NCBI RefSeq assembly: GCF_000430885.1
Contig: NZ_KE387267.1
Location: forward strand, 55,426 to 119,425
Direction of reading: 5' to 3'
Length of the DNA stretch: 64,000 nucleotides
DNA from: Desulfotruncus alcoholivorax DSM 16058
GTDB lineage: Bacteria > Bacillota > Desulfotomaculia > Desulfotomaculales > Desulfallaceae
Below the pieces are notes generated by a model. That model had not been told where the DNA came from, did no database searches, and worked only from the letters and a program-made list of their open reading frames with translations. Below, in pieces: positions 1 to 10,065 of the stretch (its first letter is position 1; the number at the start of each line of letters is the position of its first letter). The position numbers and the translations under genes are program-made.

Positions 1-729
1 CTGCATGGCGTTGGTAATGTTTTCAATTGTGGCGGCGCATTCTTCAATTTGATTTGTACTTTCACGAATGATATTACCCACTAAATTGGTGTTATGAATA
101 TATTGGTGGAAATTTTGGTCTACACTGGTGACATTATCAACTGTCACTGTAGATTTAAAGTTCATTTGTTCAGAAATCTGTTTGACATTCGTTACTGCGT
201 CTTTGGTTTGACCGGCCAGCTTGCGCACTTCTTCAGCAACGACATTAAACCCCCGGCCGGCGTCGCCTGCCCTGGCCGCCTCAATTGCCGCGTTTAAGGC
301 CAGTAAATTGGTTTGATCGGCAATGTTGGACACATTTTGACTGATGGTGTCGATATGCTTAATTTGGTCGCTTAACTCTCCTGCGTTTTCAGTCATGTTT
401 TGCAGGATGGACAGTGATTTTTGCCCCATTACGGCCAGGTCATTAATCTTGGTTACACTTTCCTGCGCCCCGGCTGCAACCTGTTGCATGGAAGCATTAA
501 TTTGTTCAACAGAAGCCGATACTTCCTGGGTCATGGCGGCCATCTCCTGGCTGGAGGAGGTGAGCTCCAAGGCGGTTTGTGCTATTTCCCGCACTTTGAG
601 TATGGCCAGAAAGGTGATTAAATCAGTATGGACCAGGGAAAACCCGGCAACTGCCGCGATAAAATCAGCCCTGTCCATTCCTTTGCCGCCGCTATTCCGG
701 CTGGTTTCAGCGGTTTTCGTGAAAAACAT
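1..729 (-). CDS. Methyl-accepting chemotaxis protein, cytoplasmic type (3' end outside window)
   Basis: The minus strand reads open from an ATG at 729 to the window edge, 243 codons, with a GGGGG ribosome site about 10 nt upstream. It carries the hairpin core of chemotaxis receptors, seen as [15 protein letters not shown] near residues 145-160 followed by [15 protein letters not shown], which in this family contacts CheA and CheW. The first 70 residues show no long hydrophobic segment, so this looks like a soluble transducer with a short unknown N-terminus. It lies 68 bp downstream of the diguanylate cyclase on the same strand and may share its transcript. The C-terminus is not in the window. 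Confidence 0.9.
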   Translation of the reverse strand, partial: MFFTKTAETSRNSGGKGMDRADFIAAVAGFSLVHTDLITFLAILKVREIAQTALELTSSSQEMAAMTQEVSASVEQINASMQQVAAGAQESVTKINDLAVMGQKSLSILQNMTENAGELSDQIKHIDTISQNVSNIADQTNLLALNAAIEAARAGDAGRGFNVVAEEVRKLAGQTKDAVTNVKQISEQMNFKSTVTVDNVTSVDQNFHQYIHNTNLVGNIIRESTNQIEECAATIENITNAMQ

Positions 730-797
730 TCAGCATACCCCCTGGTAAATTTCAAAATTTGATGAGCCGGGCCCGCATTGCAGAACCCGACCTGTTA

Positions 798-2474
798 CTA
801 TTGGCAGGGCAAGTTTTTCTTGCGAGCTTTTTCACGGTACATATTGTCATCGGCCCTTTTATACAGGTTTGGCATATTATCGCTGGTGTGGGCGGTAGCC
901 CAGCCGAGAGATATGCTCAGCGGCAGCTCCGGGGTTGCCAGGTTAAACTGTTCCACGGCACCTGCTATCCGCTTGCAGGCAGCCTCTGCAGCAGTTTCAT
1001 CTGTATTGGGCAGGATTACCACGAATTCATCGCCGCCCACGCGGGCCACCACATCGGAGGAACGGAGCGAATTTTTCAGTGCCCTGGCGGCTGCTATCAG
1101 CAATTCGTCTCCTTTTTTGTGGCCCATGGTGTCGTTGACTTTTTTAAGACCATCGACGTCGGCGCTGATGAATGATACCGGAAACTGGCGCCCCTTTTCC
1201 AGGCGGAGTATTTCTTCTTCAAAATATGTACGGTTATACAAGCCGGTTAGGGAATCATGCAAGCTCAGGTAGCGCAGCCGCTCCTCCGCCCGCTTGCGGT
1301 CAGTGATATCCCGGGCGATGCCCCTGAAGCCGGTTATATTGCCGGCCGTGTCTTTAATAGGGGAAATTGATACTTCGAGGTTTCTTTTTTCTCCGTCCGG
1401 TCTAATGATCTCCCAGGTAAAACCCCGCTCGGGCATGCCGGTATTGTAAACTTTATTAAAAGCCGCAAAAGCTATTTGGGCATTTTCTTCGTCCACTCCA
1501 TGCCGGTAGCTTTTCCCGATAAGGTCACTTTTGTTAAATCCTGTAACTCTCTCCACCGAATTATTTAACAAAATGTAGCGGCCTTTTAAATCAACCTCGT
1601 AAAAGACGTCCTCAAGATCGTCCAGCAGTTGCCTGTACTTTTCTTCGGATTCCCTGAGCGCCCGTTCTATGTTTTTGCGCTCCGTGATGTCAATCATGGA
1701 ACCAATACTCTGTCCGGTACCCGGAATTAAGCCAATGGTATAATAAACGTCAATTATTTTTCCGCTGGTGTTAATTAGTTTAAATTCGTAATGATCGGGA
1801 GCAACGCCGCCTTCCCTTCTCCGTTCCAGGTGGTAATGCTTCATTCTTTCCAAATCTTCGGGGTGCACAAATTCGTCCCAGGTTCTTTTATTTTCCAGCT
1901 CTTCTCTGGCATAGCCGGTCATCTTTTCAACTTCATGGTTGGCCATTAGGATGGTTTTATCTTCATCAATTACCAACATCGCCGTTCCGGTATATTCAAA
2001 CATGGCCCGGTACATGGCCTCGGAACGGCGCAAAGATTCCTCAAGCTTTTGCCGCCGCTCGAGCTCTTTTTTTAATTCCCCGGAAGTTTTTGCGCTTAAC
2101 GTTTCAACCTGGCGAAGCCGGGTGATGTCCTTCATTAACACAGTGCTGCCGACAATTTCGCCGTCATCGTAAAGGGGAGAAGCGGAAACTTGGACGTAAA
2201 GGGTTTCCCCGCCTGCGGTTTGTAGAGACTTGTCAAAATAGCGAGGTTCGGTAATTTCCCCGAATAACAATTTGTTTACGGGGCAAATTGAAGCGCAATT
2301 GTCCTGGAGCCCCTGTCCAAAAATTTCATGGCACTTTTTGTTCACAATTGAGTTAACGCACCAGCCGGTGCATTGCTCGACAGCTTTATTGGCATACAGT
2401 AAAGTAAAATTGTTGTCAATAATGTAAATAGGCTCTACTATGCTGTCAAAAACAGAAAAACTTAGAGCGGTCAT
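798..2474 (-). CDS. PAS-domain sensor diguanylate cyclase (three PAS, GGDEF)
   Basis: This 558-residue protein should make cyclic di-GMP from GTP. Three PAS/PAC units occupy roughly residues 5-120, 150-270 and 275-395, and the GGDEF domain fills the C-terminus. The active-site GGDEF is intact at 480-484, and an RxxD inhibitory site (R471 to D474) sits the expected five residues before it, so product feedback is likely. The first PAS contains a CHEIF-x6-C-x3-CP cysteine motif seen in some clostridial PAS sensors; its ligand is unknown. There is no transmembrane segment, so the signal is probably cytoplasmic. The start is ATG 2474 behind a GGGGGG stretch. Confidence 0.92.
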   Translation of the reverse strand: MTALSFSVFDSIVEPIYIIDNNFTLLYANKAVEQCTGWCVNSIVNKKCHEIFGQGLQDNCASICPVNKLLFGEITEPRYFDKSLQTAGGETLYVQVSASPLYDDGEIVGSTVLMKDITRLRQVETLSAKTSGELKKELERRQKLEESLRRSEAMYRAMFEYTGTAMLVIDEDKTILMANHEVEKMTGYAREELENKRTWDEFVHPEDLERMKHYHLERRREGGVAPDHYEFKLINTSGKIIDVYYTIGLIPGTGQSIGSMIDITERKNIERALRESEEKYRQLLDDLEDVFYEVDLKGRYILLNNSVERVTGFNKSDLIGKSYRHGVDEENAQIAFAAFNKVYNTGMPERGFTWEIIRPDGEKRNLEVSISPIKDTAGNITGFRGIARDITDRKRAEERLRYLSLHDSLTGLYNRTYFEEEILRLEKGRQFPVSFISADVDGLKKVNDTMGHKKGDELLIAAARALKNSLRSSDVVARVGGDEFVVILPNTDETAAEAACKRIAGAVEQFNLATPELPLSISLGWATAHTSDNMPNLYKRADDNMYREKARKKNLPCQ

Positions 2475-2615
2475 TGCTTACCCCCCAATAAGTATAACAT
2501 TTTAATATTAAACATATTACGTAATTTTCCTTCATTTGTGCCCGAACTTTCAAATTTATCTGACAAGCATCATACCGGATAAAATATACAATTTCTAGCA
2601 ATAATATATAGTAAT

Positions 2616-2719
2616 AATAGTAACTACTCAGGAGTCAGGAATCAGAATGAGAAAACGGTTTATCGTCACGAAATATTATGAATTCCGACTGCTGAATTAT
2701 GACTACCTTAATAGTAACC
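2616..2719. repeat. Dispersed ~100-bp intergenic repeat, copy 1
   Basis: An imperfect inverted repeat made of alternating GGAGTCAGGAATCAG-like blocks on the left and CTGAATTCTGACTACTG-like blocks on the right, around a core ACGGTTTATCGTC. The same arrangement recurs four more times in the window. Here ATAGTAAC occurs at both edges (2617 and 2711), which could be a target duplication. Confidence 0.7.
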
Positions 2720-2745
2720 AATAATATTTTTACTGGAGGACCATA

Positions 2746-4461
2746 ATGGAACTGTCAGGTGGAATTGCGAGTTTCATAACATTTATCCAGGTTTTCTTCG
2801 CTGTTATTATCGGATTGTACTTTTGGAATTTGCTTAAAGCCCAGCAGGGCAATAAGTCGGCGGTGGACCGGGAGTCACGCAAGGAATTGGAAAAACTGCA
2901 GGGATTGCGGCAGGTCTCTTTGACCGAGCCCTTGGCGGAAAAAACCAGACCCCATACCTTTGAAGAAATCATCGGGCAGGCGGAAGGACTGAAATCCCTG
3001 CGGGCGGCACTTTGCGGGCCCAACCCGCAGCACGTTATTGTGTACGGCCCGCCGGGGGTTGGGAAAACAGCCGCGGCACGGTTGGTGCTGGAAGAAGCCA
3101 GGAAGAACCCCGCCTCACCTTTTAAGGAAAAAGCGCGGTTTGTTGAAATTGATGCCACCACCGCCCGGTTTGACGAGCGGGGGATCGCCGATCCTCTGAT
3201 TGGCTCTGTGCACGATCCGATATACCAGGGCGCAGGCCCCATGGGCATGGCGGGCATCCCCCAGCCCAAGTCCGGCGCTGTTACCAAGGCTCACGGCGGT
3301 ATTCTCTTTATTGACGAAATCGGTGAACTGCATCCGATTCAAATGAATAAGCTGCTGAAGGTTATGGAGGATCGCAAGGTGCTGCTTGAAAGCGCCTATT
3401 ACAGCTCGGAGGATGCTAACATACCCAGTCATATTCATGATATCTTTCAAAACGGGCTGCCTGCCGATTTTCGCCTGGTGGGCGCGACAACCAGAATGCC
3501 GGAAGATATTCCCCCGGCCATTAGGTCGCGCTGTTTGGAAATTTTTTTCCGGCAGCTGACGCCGGATGAGATAGAGCAAGTAGCGGTTAATGCAGCAAAA
3601 AAAATTGAATTCCCTTTGGAGCCGGAAGCGCTGGGAATTGTCAAAAAATATGCCGTCAACGGGCGCGAGGCGGTGAATATCATTCAGTTGGCGGCCGGCA
3701 TTGTGATAACGGATGGCCGGAGTGAGATCAGGGCATCCGATGTTGAATGGGTGGTGAACAGCGGGCAATATGTTCCCCGGCCGGAAAAAAAGATCCCTTT
3801 AAAGCCCCAGGTGGGTTTGGTCAATGGCCTTGCAGTTTACGGGCCCAATATGGGCATGCTGCTGGAAATTGAAGTTGGTGCCATACCGGCCCCCAGAGGC
3901 CAGGGTAAAGTGGTGGTTACAGGGGTAGTGGATGAAGAGGAATTGGGGGGCCGCGGGAAAACCATTCGCCGCAAAAGTATGGCCCGGGGATCGGTCGAAA
4001 ACGTGCTGACAGTGCTCAGACGTACCATGGATGTTGACCCGCGCGATTACGACCTGCACGTTAATTTTCCGGGCGGCGCCCCGGTGGACGGCCCCTCTGC
4101 AGGTGTAGCCGTTGCCACCGCGGTTTATTCGGCCATAACCGGTATTCCCGTCGATAATACGGTGGCGATGACCGGTGAAGTATCGATCCGTGGTTTGATC
4201 ATGCCTGTGGGCGGCGTGGTGGCCAAAGTGGAGGCGGCCAAGCATGCCGGGGCACAAAAAGTTTACATTCCGTCGGACAACTACCAGGAAATTTTTAAGG
4301 ATATGTCCGGTATCCGGGTAATTCCCTCGGATAGCCTGGCAGAGGTCATCAGGGGGGCGCTGTTGGCCGCCCCGGAAAAGAAACCGATGCCGGCCGATCA
4401 ACGGGAGCCCGTTGGGCCGGGGGTTTTTGTTTCGGCGACAGGGGCACCGGCTGACATCTAA
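2746..4461 (+). CDS. lonB: ATP-dependent protease LonB
   Basis: A membrane-anchored Lon-type serine protease of 571 residues. Residues 8-30 form one transmembrane segment, followed by an AAA+ domain with Walker A GPPGVGKT at 101-108. The C-terminal Lon protease domain keeps the Ser451-Lys494 dyad, with the 43-residue spacing usual for the family. It lacks the large N-terminal substrate domain of LonA, which is the LonB pattern known from Bacillus, where lonB is expressed in the forespore and also lies directly before lon. The start ATG at 2746 follows a GGAGG. The dispersed repeat copy 1 lies just upstream. Confidence 0.93.
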   Translation: MELSGGIASFITFIQVFFAVIIGLYFWNLLKAQQGNKSAVDRESRKELEKLQGLRQVSLTEPLAEKTRPHTFEEIIGQAEGLKSLRAALCGPNPQHVIVYGPPGVGKTAAARLVLEEARKNPASPFKEKARFVEIDATTARFDERGIADPLIGSVHDPIYQGAGPMGMAGIPQPKSGAVTKAHGGILFIDEIGELHPIQMNKLLKVMEDRKVLLESAYYSSEDANIPSHIHDIFQNGLPADFRLVGATTRMPEDIPPAIRSRCLEIFFRQLTPDEIEQVAVNAAKKIEFPLEPEALGIVKKYAVNGREAVNIIQLAAGIVITDGRSEIRASDVEWVVNSGQYVPRPEKKIPLKPQVGLVNGLAVYGPNMGMLLEIEVGAIPAPRGQGKVVVTGVVDEEELGGRGKTIRRKSMARGSVENVLTVLRRTMDVDPRDYDLHVNFPGGAPVDGPSAGVAVATAVYSAITGIPVDNTVAMTGEVSIRGLIMPVGGVVAKVEAAKHAGAQKVYIPSDNYQEIFKDMSGIRVIPSDSLAEVIRGALLAAPEKKPMPADQREPVGPGVFVSATGAPADI

Positions 4462-4848
4462 TCAGAACTTTATGCATTGCGGAGTGGAACGCAGCGCCTT
4501 TGTTATTACGAGCGCAGCTCATTTGTCATTACGTATTTTTTTTTGTCAGGCGTACACAGCACTTTTGCATCGTGGTGTGTGCAACGAGTGATAATTGCTA
4601 GCGGATCAATCTTGATGAATACTTTGGCTAGATGAAAACCAGGTTCGGAAAAAACGGAAAAAGAGAGTTGAAACTACAAAAAACACGGGTTTTGCCTGTA
4701 TTTCTCTGGATGCTCACATTTAACCGGTTTCCTTGTGGCTTGGGACTTATTGCTATGGTAGCACCCGTTGTGTTATGTTACAATAAACTAGTATCTGCAC
4801 ATGCAAGTGTTATAGCAATGGTTAAAACTTTCAACAAGGAGGTGCTTT
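4462..4848. other. Intergenic region lonB-lon
   Basis: 387 bp with no convincing gene. The first 80 bp hold degenerate fragments of a CATTGCGAGCGCAGCG-type repeat seen elsewhere in the window. A reading frame from 4632 that runs into lon has no ribosome site and no recognisable protein. I see no CIRCE or CtsR operator. Confidence 0.5.
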
Positions 4849-7275
4849 ATGAATCCGGTTCAAACACGGGTTTTACCTCTGTTGCCGTTAAGAGGTATTT
4901 TGGTTTTTCCCTATATGGTAATCCACCTTGATGTAGGCAGGGAAAAATCGGTTCAAGCTATAGAGGAAGCCATGATCAACGAAAGGGCAATCTTTTTGGC
5001 TACCCAAAAAGAAGCACAGACTGATGATCCTGGCGAGGAAGATATCTATAATGTCGGTACCGTGGCGGAAGTCAAGCAGTTGCTCAAGCTGCCCGGAGGA
5101 ACCATCCGGGTGCTGGTTGAAGGCATCGCCAGGGCCGAGATTAAAGAATACGTCAGCAAAGAACCGTACTTTAAGGTTGAGATCAACCAGTATTCCGAGG
5201 AATTCGCCAAGAATCCCCAGATTGTGGCATTGATGCGTAATCTGGTTACACAGTTTGAGCAATATGTTAAGCTGAGCAAGAAAATTCCTCCCGAAACTGT
5301 TGTTACAGTTGTTAATTTAGAGGAGCCGGGCCGGCTGACGGATATCGTAGCTTCACACCTGACCCTGCGCATTGAGGATAAACAAGAAATCCTTGAAGCA
5401 ATTGATATTGTTAAACGCCTGGAAAAACTCTGCGCTATTGTGGCCAGGGAACTTGAAATTGTGGAGCTGGAACGCAAGATTAATGTCCGTGTCCGCAAAC
5501 AGATGGAAAAAACCCAAAAAGAATATTACCTGCGCGAGCAAATCAAGGCAATCCAGCGTGAATTGGGCGAAAAAGACGACCGCATGGCCGAGGGCGAGGA
5601 ATTAAGAGAAAAAATAGCCAAAGCAAAACTGCCTAAAGAAGTTGAGGAAAAGGCATTAAAAGAGCTGGAACGGCTTGAAAAAATGCCCCCCATGGCCGCC
5701 GAGGCCGCTGTGGTCAGGAATTATTTGGACTGGCTGCTTGCTTTGCCGTGGTCCAAAGGCACCAGGGATCGTCTGGATATCAATGTGGCCGAAGCCATTC
5801 TGGATGAAGACCACTACGGGCTTAAAATAGTAAAGGAGCGCATTCTGGAATACCTTGCTATTCGCAAGCTGGCCAAGAAAATGAAGGGTCCCATACTTTG
5901 CTTTGTTGGGCCTCCCGGTGTCGGTAAAACATCGCTGGGCCGTTCTATCGCCCGCGCCCTGGAGCGCAAATTCGTCCGCATTTCCCTGGGAGGTGTGCGT
6001 GATGAGGCAGAAATCAGGGGACACCGGCGCACTTACGTTGGAGCCTTGCCCGGCAGGATTATCCAGGGCATGAAGACCGCCGGTTCTAAAAACCCGGTTT
6101 TCCTGTTGGATGAAATTGATAAAATGAGTATGGATTTCCGCGGCGACCCGTCTTCTGCTTTACTGGAGGTATTGGATCCCGAACAAAACAATACATTCAG
6201 TGATCATTTTATTGAGGCCCCGTATGATTTGAGCAATGTCATGTTTATTACCACCGCCAACGTGCAGCATAACATCCCCAGGCCGCTGCAGGACAGGATG
6301 GAAATTATCCATATCTCAGGTTATACGGAAGTTGAAAAAATTCAAATTGCATTGCGGCACTTGCTTCCTAAACAGATTAAAGAGCATGGCCTAAATGATA
6401 GCATGGTGCAGATATCAGAGAATACCATTAAGAGGGTAATCAGGGAATACACCAGAGAAAGCGGTGTCCGTAACCTGGAACGCAATATTGCCTCACTGTG
6501 CCGCAAGGCGGCCAAGCATATCGTTTCCGGTAAAGCTGATAAGGTTAAGATAACCGCACAAAACTTAGAACAGTATCTAGGTAAACCAAGGTTCCGCTAC
6601 GGCATGGCCGAACTGGAAGACCAGGTCGGCGTGGCAACAGGTTTGGCCTGGACTGAAGTGGGCGGCGATACGCTGGCCATTGAAGTTACTATATACAAAG
6701 GCAATGGAAAGCTTACATTAACCGGTAAGCTCGGTGAAGTAATGAAAGAATCAGCTCAGGCCGGTTATAGTTACGTGAGAAGCAGGGCTGCCCAACTTGG
6801 CATTAAGGAAGAAATGTTCGAAAAATTTGATATCCACGTCCATGTTCCCGAAGGTGCGATTCCCAAGGATGGCCCATCCGCCGGGATTACCCTGGCCATA
6901 GCTCTGGCTTCAGCTTTAACCAACCGTGAGATCAGGCACGATGTGGCTATGACCGGTGAAATAACCTTGCGGGGACGGGTGCTGCCTATCGGCGGCCTAA
7001 AGGAAAAAATTCTGGCGGCTCACCGTGCCGGGATTAAGACTGTAATCTTTCCGGTTGATAATAAAAAGGACCTTGAAGAGATTCCGAATAACGTGAAAAA
7101 ACAACTGGAACTAATACCGGTAGAACATATGGACGAAGTGCTCAAGATTGCCTTGCGGGAGTCAAAGTTTTCGCCCGAGCCGGCAATAATTGACCCGCCG
7201 CCGGAGGTCTCTTACGGGTCTGTGATGGAAACGGATAGGGGAACTGAGTTACCCAATGAAAATAACTACAGCTGA
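4849..7275 (+). CDS. lon: ATP-dependent protease La (LonA)
   Basis: Cytosolic AAA+ serine protease of 808 residues that degrades misfolded and regulatory proteins. The N-terminal LON substrate domain covers about residues 7-200, a helical coiled-coil region follows, Walker A GPPGVGKT is at 354-361, and the protease domain carries the dyad Ser677 and Lys720. The length matches full LonA. The ATG at 4849 sits behind a strong AAGGAGG. The last 20 bp overlap the start of engB, so the two are translationally linked, as in other Firmicutes. Confidence 0.97.
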   Translation: MNPVQTRVLPLLPLRGILVFPYMVIHLDVGREKSVQAIEEAMINERAIFLATQKEAQTDDPGEEDIYNVGTVAEVKQLLKLPGGTIRVLVEGIARAEIKEYVSKEPYFKVEINQYSEEFAKNPQIVALMRNLVTQFEQYVKLSKKIPPETVVTVVNLEEPGRLTDIVASHLTLRIEDKQEILEAIDIVKRLEKLCAIVARELEIVELERKINVRVRKQMEKTQKEYYLREQIKAIQRELGEKDDRMAEGEELREKIAKAKLPKEVEEKALKELERLEKMPPMAAEAAVVRNYLDWLLALPWSKGTRDRLDINVAEAILDEDHYGLKIVKERILEYLAIRKLAKKMKGPILCFVGPPGVGKTSLGRSIARALERKFVRISLGGVRDEAEIRGHRRTYVGALPGRIIQGMKTAGSKNPVFLLDEIDKMSMDFRGDPSSALLEVLDPEQNNTFSDHFIEAPYDLSNVMFITTANVQHNIPRPLQDRMEIIHISGYTEVEKIQIALRHLLPKQIKEHGLNDSMVQISENTIKRVIREYTRESGVRNLERNIASLCRKAAKHIVSGKADKVKITAQNLEQYLGKPRFRYGMAELEDQVGVATGLAWTEVGGDTLAIEVTIYKGNGKLTLTGKLGEVMKESAQAGYSYVRSRAAQLGIKEEMFEKFDIHVHVPEGAIPKDGPSAGITLAIALASALTNREIRHDVAMTGEITLRGRVLPIGGLKEKILAAHRAGIKTVIFPVDNKKDLEEIPNNVKKQLELIPVEHMDEVLKIALRESKFSPEPAIIDPPPEVSYGSVMETDRGTELPNENNYS

Positions 7276-7849
7276 TTTCGAAACAAGTGCAGTAAAATTA
7301 GAGCAATGTCCGGCCGGGGACTACCCTGAGGTGGCCCTGGCCGGTCGTTCCAATGTCGGAAAATCCAGCCTTTTAAACTCTTTGGTTAACCGCAAGCGTT
7401 TGGCCAGGACCAGTAATACGCCGGGCCGTACCCAACTGATTAATTTTTTCCTGATTAATGGCAGCTTTTATCTGGTTGATCTGCCAGGCTATGGGTTTGC
7501 AAAGGTGCCGGCCCGGGTCAAGGCCGAATGGGGCCAAATGGTTGAAGGCTACCTTTCCCAAAGAAAACAACTGCGCGGCGTTTTGCAATTAGTAGACGTC
7601 AGGCATGCTCCAACTGCTGATGACCTGCAAATGTATAACTGGCTGAAGTACTATGGTATTCCTACTGCCGTTGTGGCCACCAAGGCCGATAAAATTAGCA
7701 GGGGGCGCAGTGTGCAAAACCTTGCCGTAATCAGGAAAACCATATCTATCCGTGAGGAGGACCCGTTACTTCTTTTTTCCGCTGTTACGGGGCATGGAAA
7801 AGACGAGGTCTGGAAGGTAATTGGGGAATGGGTGCATATTGGAAGTTAG
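7256..7849 (+). CDS. engB: Ribosome biogenesis GTP-binding protein EngB/YsxC
   Basis: A 197-residue TRAFAC GTPase needed for late 50S subunit assembly. The G1 motif GRSNVGKSS lies near residue 31, the G3 motif DLPGYG near 75 and the G4 motif TKAD near 142. The length is standard for YsxC. The ATG at 7256 is inside the end of lon, out of frame with it, so translation is probably coupled. The lon-engB pairing is conserved in Firmicutes. Confidence 0.95.
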   Translation: MKITTADFETSAVKLEQCPAGDYPEVALAGRSNVGKSSLLNSLVNRKRLARTSNTPGRTQLINFFLINGSFYLVDLPGYGFAKVPARVKAEWGQMVEGYLSQRKQLRGVLQLVDVRHAPTADDLQMYNWLKYYGIPTAVVATKADKISRGRSVQNLAVIRKTISIREEDPLLLFSAVTGHGKDEVWKVIGEWVHIGS

Positions 7850-7955
7850 AGGTTGGAGGTTAGAAGCATTGTTGTTGTCATTCCGAGGAGCGAAGCGAAG
7901 TTGCAACCCCGGACCCCAAAGCTACAACCCCAAAGTAACATCGAGCACAAGATAG

Positions 7956-8012
7956 GGGCGGACAGGGTCGTCCCGGGCGGACAGGGTCGTCCCGGGCGGA
8001 CAGGGTCGTCCG
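7956..8012. repeat. Three tandem copies of a 19-bp GC-rich unit
   Basis: The unit GGGCGGACAGGGTCGTCCC starts at 7956, 7975 and 7994. The outer edges form an inverted repeat (AGGGGCGGAC on the left, GTCCGCCCCT on the right, ending near 8018). This looks like a hairpin element whose core was amplified by slippage. It is intergenic, between the convergent engB and hsp20 genes. Confidence 0.85.
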
Positions 8013-8113
8013 CCCCTACGATACTTTGGCAACCCTTTTTCATCCTGCTGGTAGAGCGCTAGAGGCATAGTGATCTGCTCTATTTAACTTGCAACTTCAA
8101 ACTTCTGATTTTA

Positions 8114-8551
8114 TCAGTGCCATTCAACATCAATAGCTTTATGCTGCCCGGGGGTTTCCTTGGGCATTTTTATTTCCAACACCCCGTTGCGGTAGCTTGC
8201 CTTTACGCCCTCGGGGCGTACTTTTGTAGGCAGGGTTATGCTCCGCTGAAACCTTCCGTAGAAACGCTCGGTGCGGTGGACTTTGTTTTCGTCTTTGATT
8301 TCATTGGTCCGGTTAATTATACCCGAGACAGCCAGGACGTTATCATGAATATTGATATTGATATCGTCTTTTTTTTCAACGCCTGGTATCTCACACAGGG
8401 CTACAACATCATTTTCGGTCTCGTAAACATCGATCCTTGGGCCACCGCTAAACTCTTCTCTGAAGCCGGTAAATATGGGAGAGAAGAACCTGTCCATTTC
8501 TCGCCTCATTAAATCTACAGCATGAAAAGGATCGTATGGAACCAGTGCCAT
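8114..8551 (-). CDS. Small heat shock protein, Hsp20 family
   Basis: A 145-residue ATP-independent holdase chaperone. The alpha-crystallin domain runs from about residue 38 (GGPRIDVYETENDVVAL) to 140 and ends with the A-x-x-x-NGVLEIKMPK strand typical of the family. A short N-terminal arm with MRREMDRFFSP precedes it. The start ATG at 8551 has an AAGGAG upstream. No heat-shock operator was recognised in the 200 bp upstream. It is probably monocistronic. Confidence 0.95.
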   Translation of the reverse strand: MALVPYDPFHAVDLMRREMDRFFSPIFTGFREEFSGGPRIDVYETENDVVALCEIPGVEKKDDININIHDNVLAVSGIINRTNEIKDENKVHRTERFYGRFQRSITLPTKVRPEGVKASYRNGVLEIKMPKETPGQHKAIDVEWH

Positions 8552-8721
8552 AATTAATCATCTCCTTTTTTTCAATTTTCAATATGTTATTATCTCCAGC
8601 ACAAAAATAAATATTTTATGATATGGTGAAAGAAAAAAGTAAAACAAATCGTCACAGGAACAGTGGATCGTAGCATTTTTGCCATTGCGAGCGCAGCGAA
8701 GCAATCTCAAAGTAAATTATT

Positions 8722-8777
8722 GGGGGACATTCCTCCGCCCCTAAAAAAACCAACCATAAAAAGAGGTGTGTTCCTTT
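8722..8777. repeat. GGGGACA-type hairpin repeat, copy 1
   Basis: GGGGGACATTCCTC on the left can pair imperfectly with GAGGTGTGTTCC on the right. Related arms recur at 28.7, 30.2 and 35.5 kb. It sits at the 3' end of the binding-protein gene and may serve as its transcript end. Confidence 0.5.
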
Positions 8778-8780
8778 CTA

Positions 8781-9875
8781 TTAGTTAAGATCTAAAAAAT
8801 TCTTTTGATTCTTCTTATTAACCAATTTCAACCAATTTTGCTCTTTTTCCTCTTTGGGAATATATTTAACCGTTTCTTTGGCGCCAAGCGAAAATCTATT
8901 GTCCACCGCTGCGGAGAATGTTGCAGTTGCCGGTAGCAGACCTGCAGTGTCTAACATTTTTTGTAACTCTTGAAAAAGGCTCTTTTCGAATACAGGATCT
9001 GGCTGCCACATTTTTATTTGGATATATTTTTTTAATACTTTACTGCGAACTTTTTTATCTATAGTTTTCAAATGGCTGTCTGCGGATCTGGTACATAATT
9101 CAGGTTCATGTTCCATCCAGAGCTGGGCTTTATAAACTGCGTTAACGAAGCCTTGAATCGCCCCTGGTTTTTGCTTTAGAATTTGGGGCCAAGCAGCGCA
9201 CAGCACGGAGGGGTATCTCCCGATTTCCTCGCCTACAGATGCGGCGACGTACCCTGTGCCGTTTGCTTCGGCCATATATGCTTCAGGGCCTTTGAGCTGA
9301 ATGTAAGATCCGCTGCCGGCTTTGAAGGCTCCAAGCCGCAAATCCAGCGGGATTCGGTTGTACAAGCTGAGGTCATGCATTGGCTGAAGTTCCTTTTGGC
9401 GCAGAATTTTTTCCAGCGCAAATCCCGAGCTGGTTTCCGGCGGAAAGGAAATTAAATTAAGGTCTTTGAGCTTACCCCAGGCAAAGGGCTCTTTTTTTCT
9501 GCCAAGCAAGAATGTGTCGTCTCTGGCGGCAATAACTGCAATTATTTTAGGCGCCGCCGGATTTAACGATTGCCGGTAAATATGTTCAACCGGATCGGTG
9601 AGGATCAAATCGGCGACACTTTTAGCGAATGGATCCGTGGCTGGTTGGTCCTTCCGGGAAATTATTTCTAATTTGATGCCTGCTTTAGTAAAGAAACCCT
9701 GGTCCATAGCAACATATATGGGAAGGTGCTGCAATGATTTTTCATTTTCCCAAACTTTAAGTACTGTAAGCTCTTTTCTATTCCAGCTCATTATTTTGCT
9801 AAAGGTGAAAGCGCCGCTGCCCAGCAGAACTACGGTTATAATAAGTAAAATTATTTGCCTTTTTCGGTTAAACAT
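8781..9875 (-). CDS. NMT1/THI5-like (NitT/TauT-type) substrate-binding protein, orphan
   Basis: A 364-residue exported protein. Residues 8-27 are a hydrophobic signal or anchor segment (IILLIITVVLLGSGAFTFS) with no lipobox cysteine. The mature part begins LKVWENEKSLQHLPIYVAMDQGFFTKAGI, the pattern of periplasmic binding proteins that feed ABC importers for sulfonates, nitrate or pyrimidine precursors. No permease or ATPase gene lies beside it, so it may dock to a transporter elsewhere or act as a sensor. The ligand cannot be read from the sequence. It is monocistronic on the minus strand. Confidence 0.75.
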   Translation of the reverse strand: MFNRKRQIILLIITVVLLGSGAFTFSKIMSWNRKELTVLKVWENEKSLQHLPIYVAMDQGFFTKAGIKLEIISRKDQPATDPFAKSVADLILTDPVEHIYRQSLNPAAPKIIAVIAARDDTFLLGRKKEPFAWGKLKDLNLISFPPETSSGFALEKILRQKELQPMHDLSLYNRIPLDLRLGAFKAGSGSYIQLKGPEAYMAEANGTGYVAASVGEEIGRYPSVLCAAWPQILKQKPGAIQGFVNAVYKAQLWMEHEPELCTRSADSHLKTIDKKVRSKVLKKYIQIKMWQPDPVFEKSLFQELQKMLDTAGLLPATATFSAAVDNRFSLGAKETVKYIPKEEKEQNWLKLVNKKNQKNFLDLN

Positions 9876-10030
9876 TTAATCACTCCTTGATAGACAAGGT
9901 TAAACTATATTATAGCTATTCACCTGTATAGAATTAATGACTTTAAATATAATAATAAACCAGTCTCAATAACCATATTATCTGCTGGGTACCTATTTTT
10001 TGCATATTATAAAATTTTCGCAGCAAAATA

Positions 10031-10059
10031 TTGACAGTGTTAGATAAAAAAATTAATAT
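10031..10059 (+). promoter_or_regulatory. Promoter of the valS leader
   Basis: TTGACA at 10031-10036 and TAATAT at 10054-10059 with a 17-bp spacer. Transcription should begin near 10066, giving a leader of about 290 nt before valS. Confidence 0.75.
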
Positions 10060-10065
10060 AAGTGG

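Noticed and set aside
3115..4401. Long minus-strand frames opposite lonB
   Set aside because: They are antisense shadows of a clear protease gene and match no protein family; similar shadows opposite valS, proB and obgE were dismissed for the same reason.
4632..4931. A 99-codon frame before and into lon
   Set aside because: It overlaps the lon start out of frame, has no ribosome site, and the lon start itself is strongly supported.
7853..8062. Short frames on both strands between engB and hsp20
   Set aside because: They consist of the 19-bp tandem repeat and palindromic fragments.
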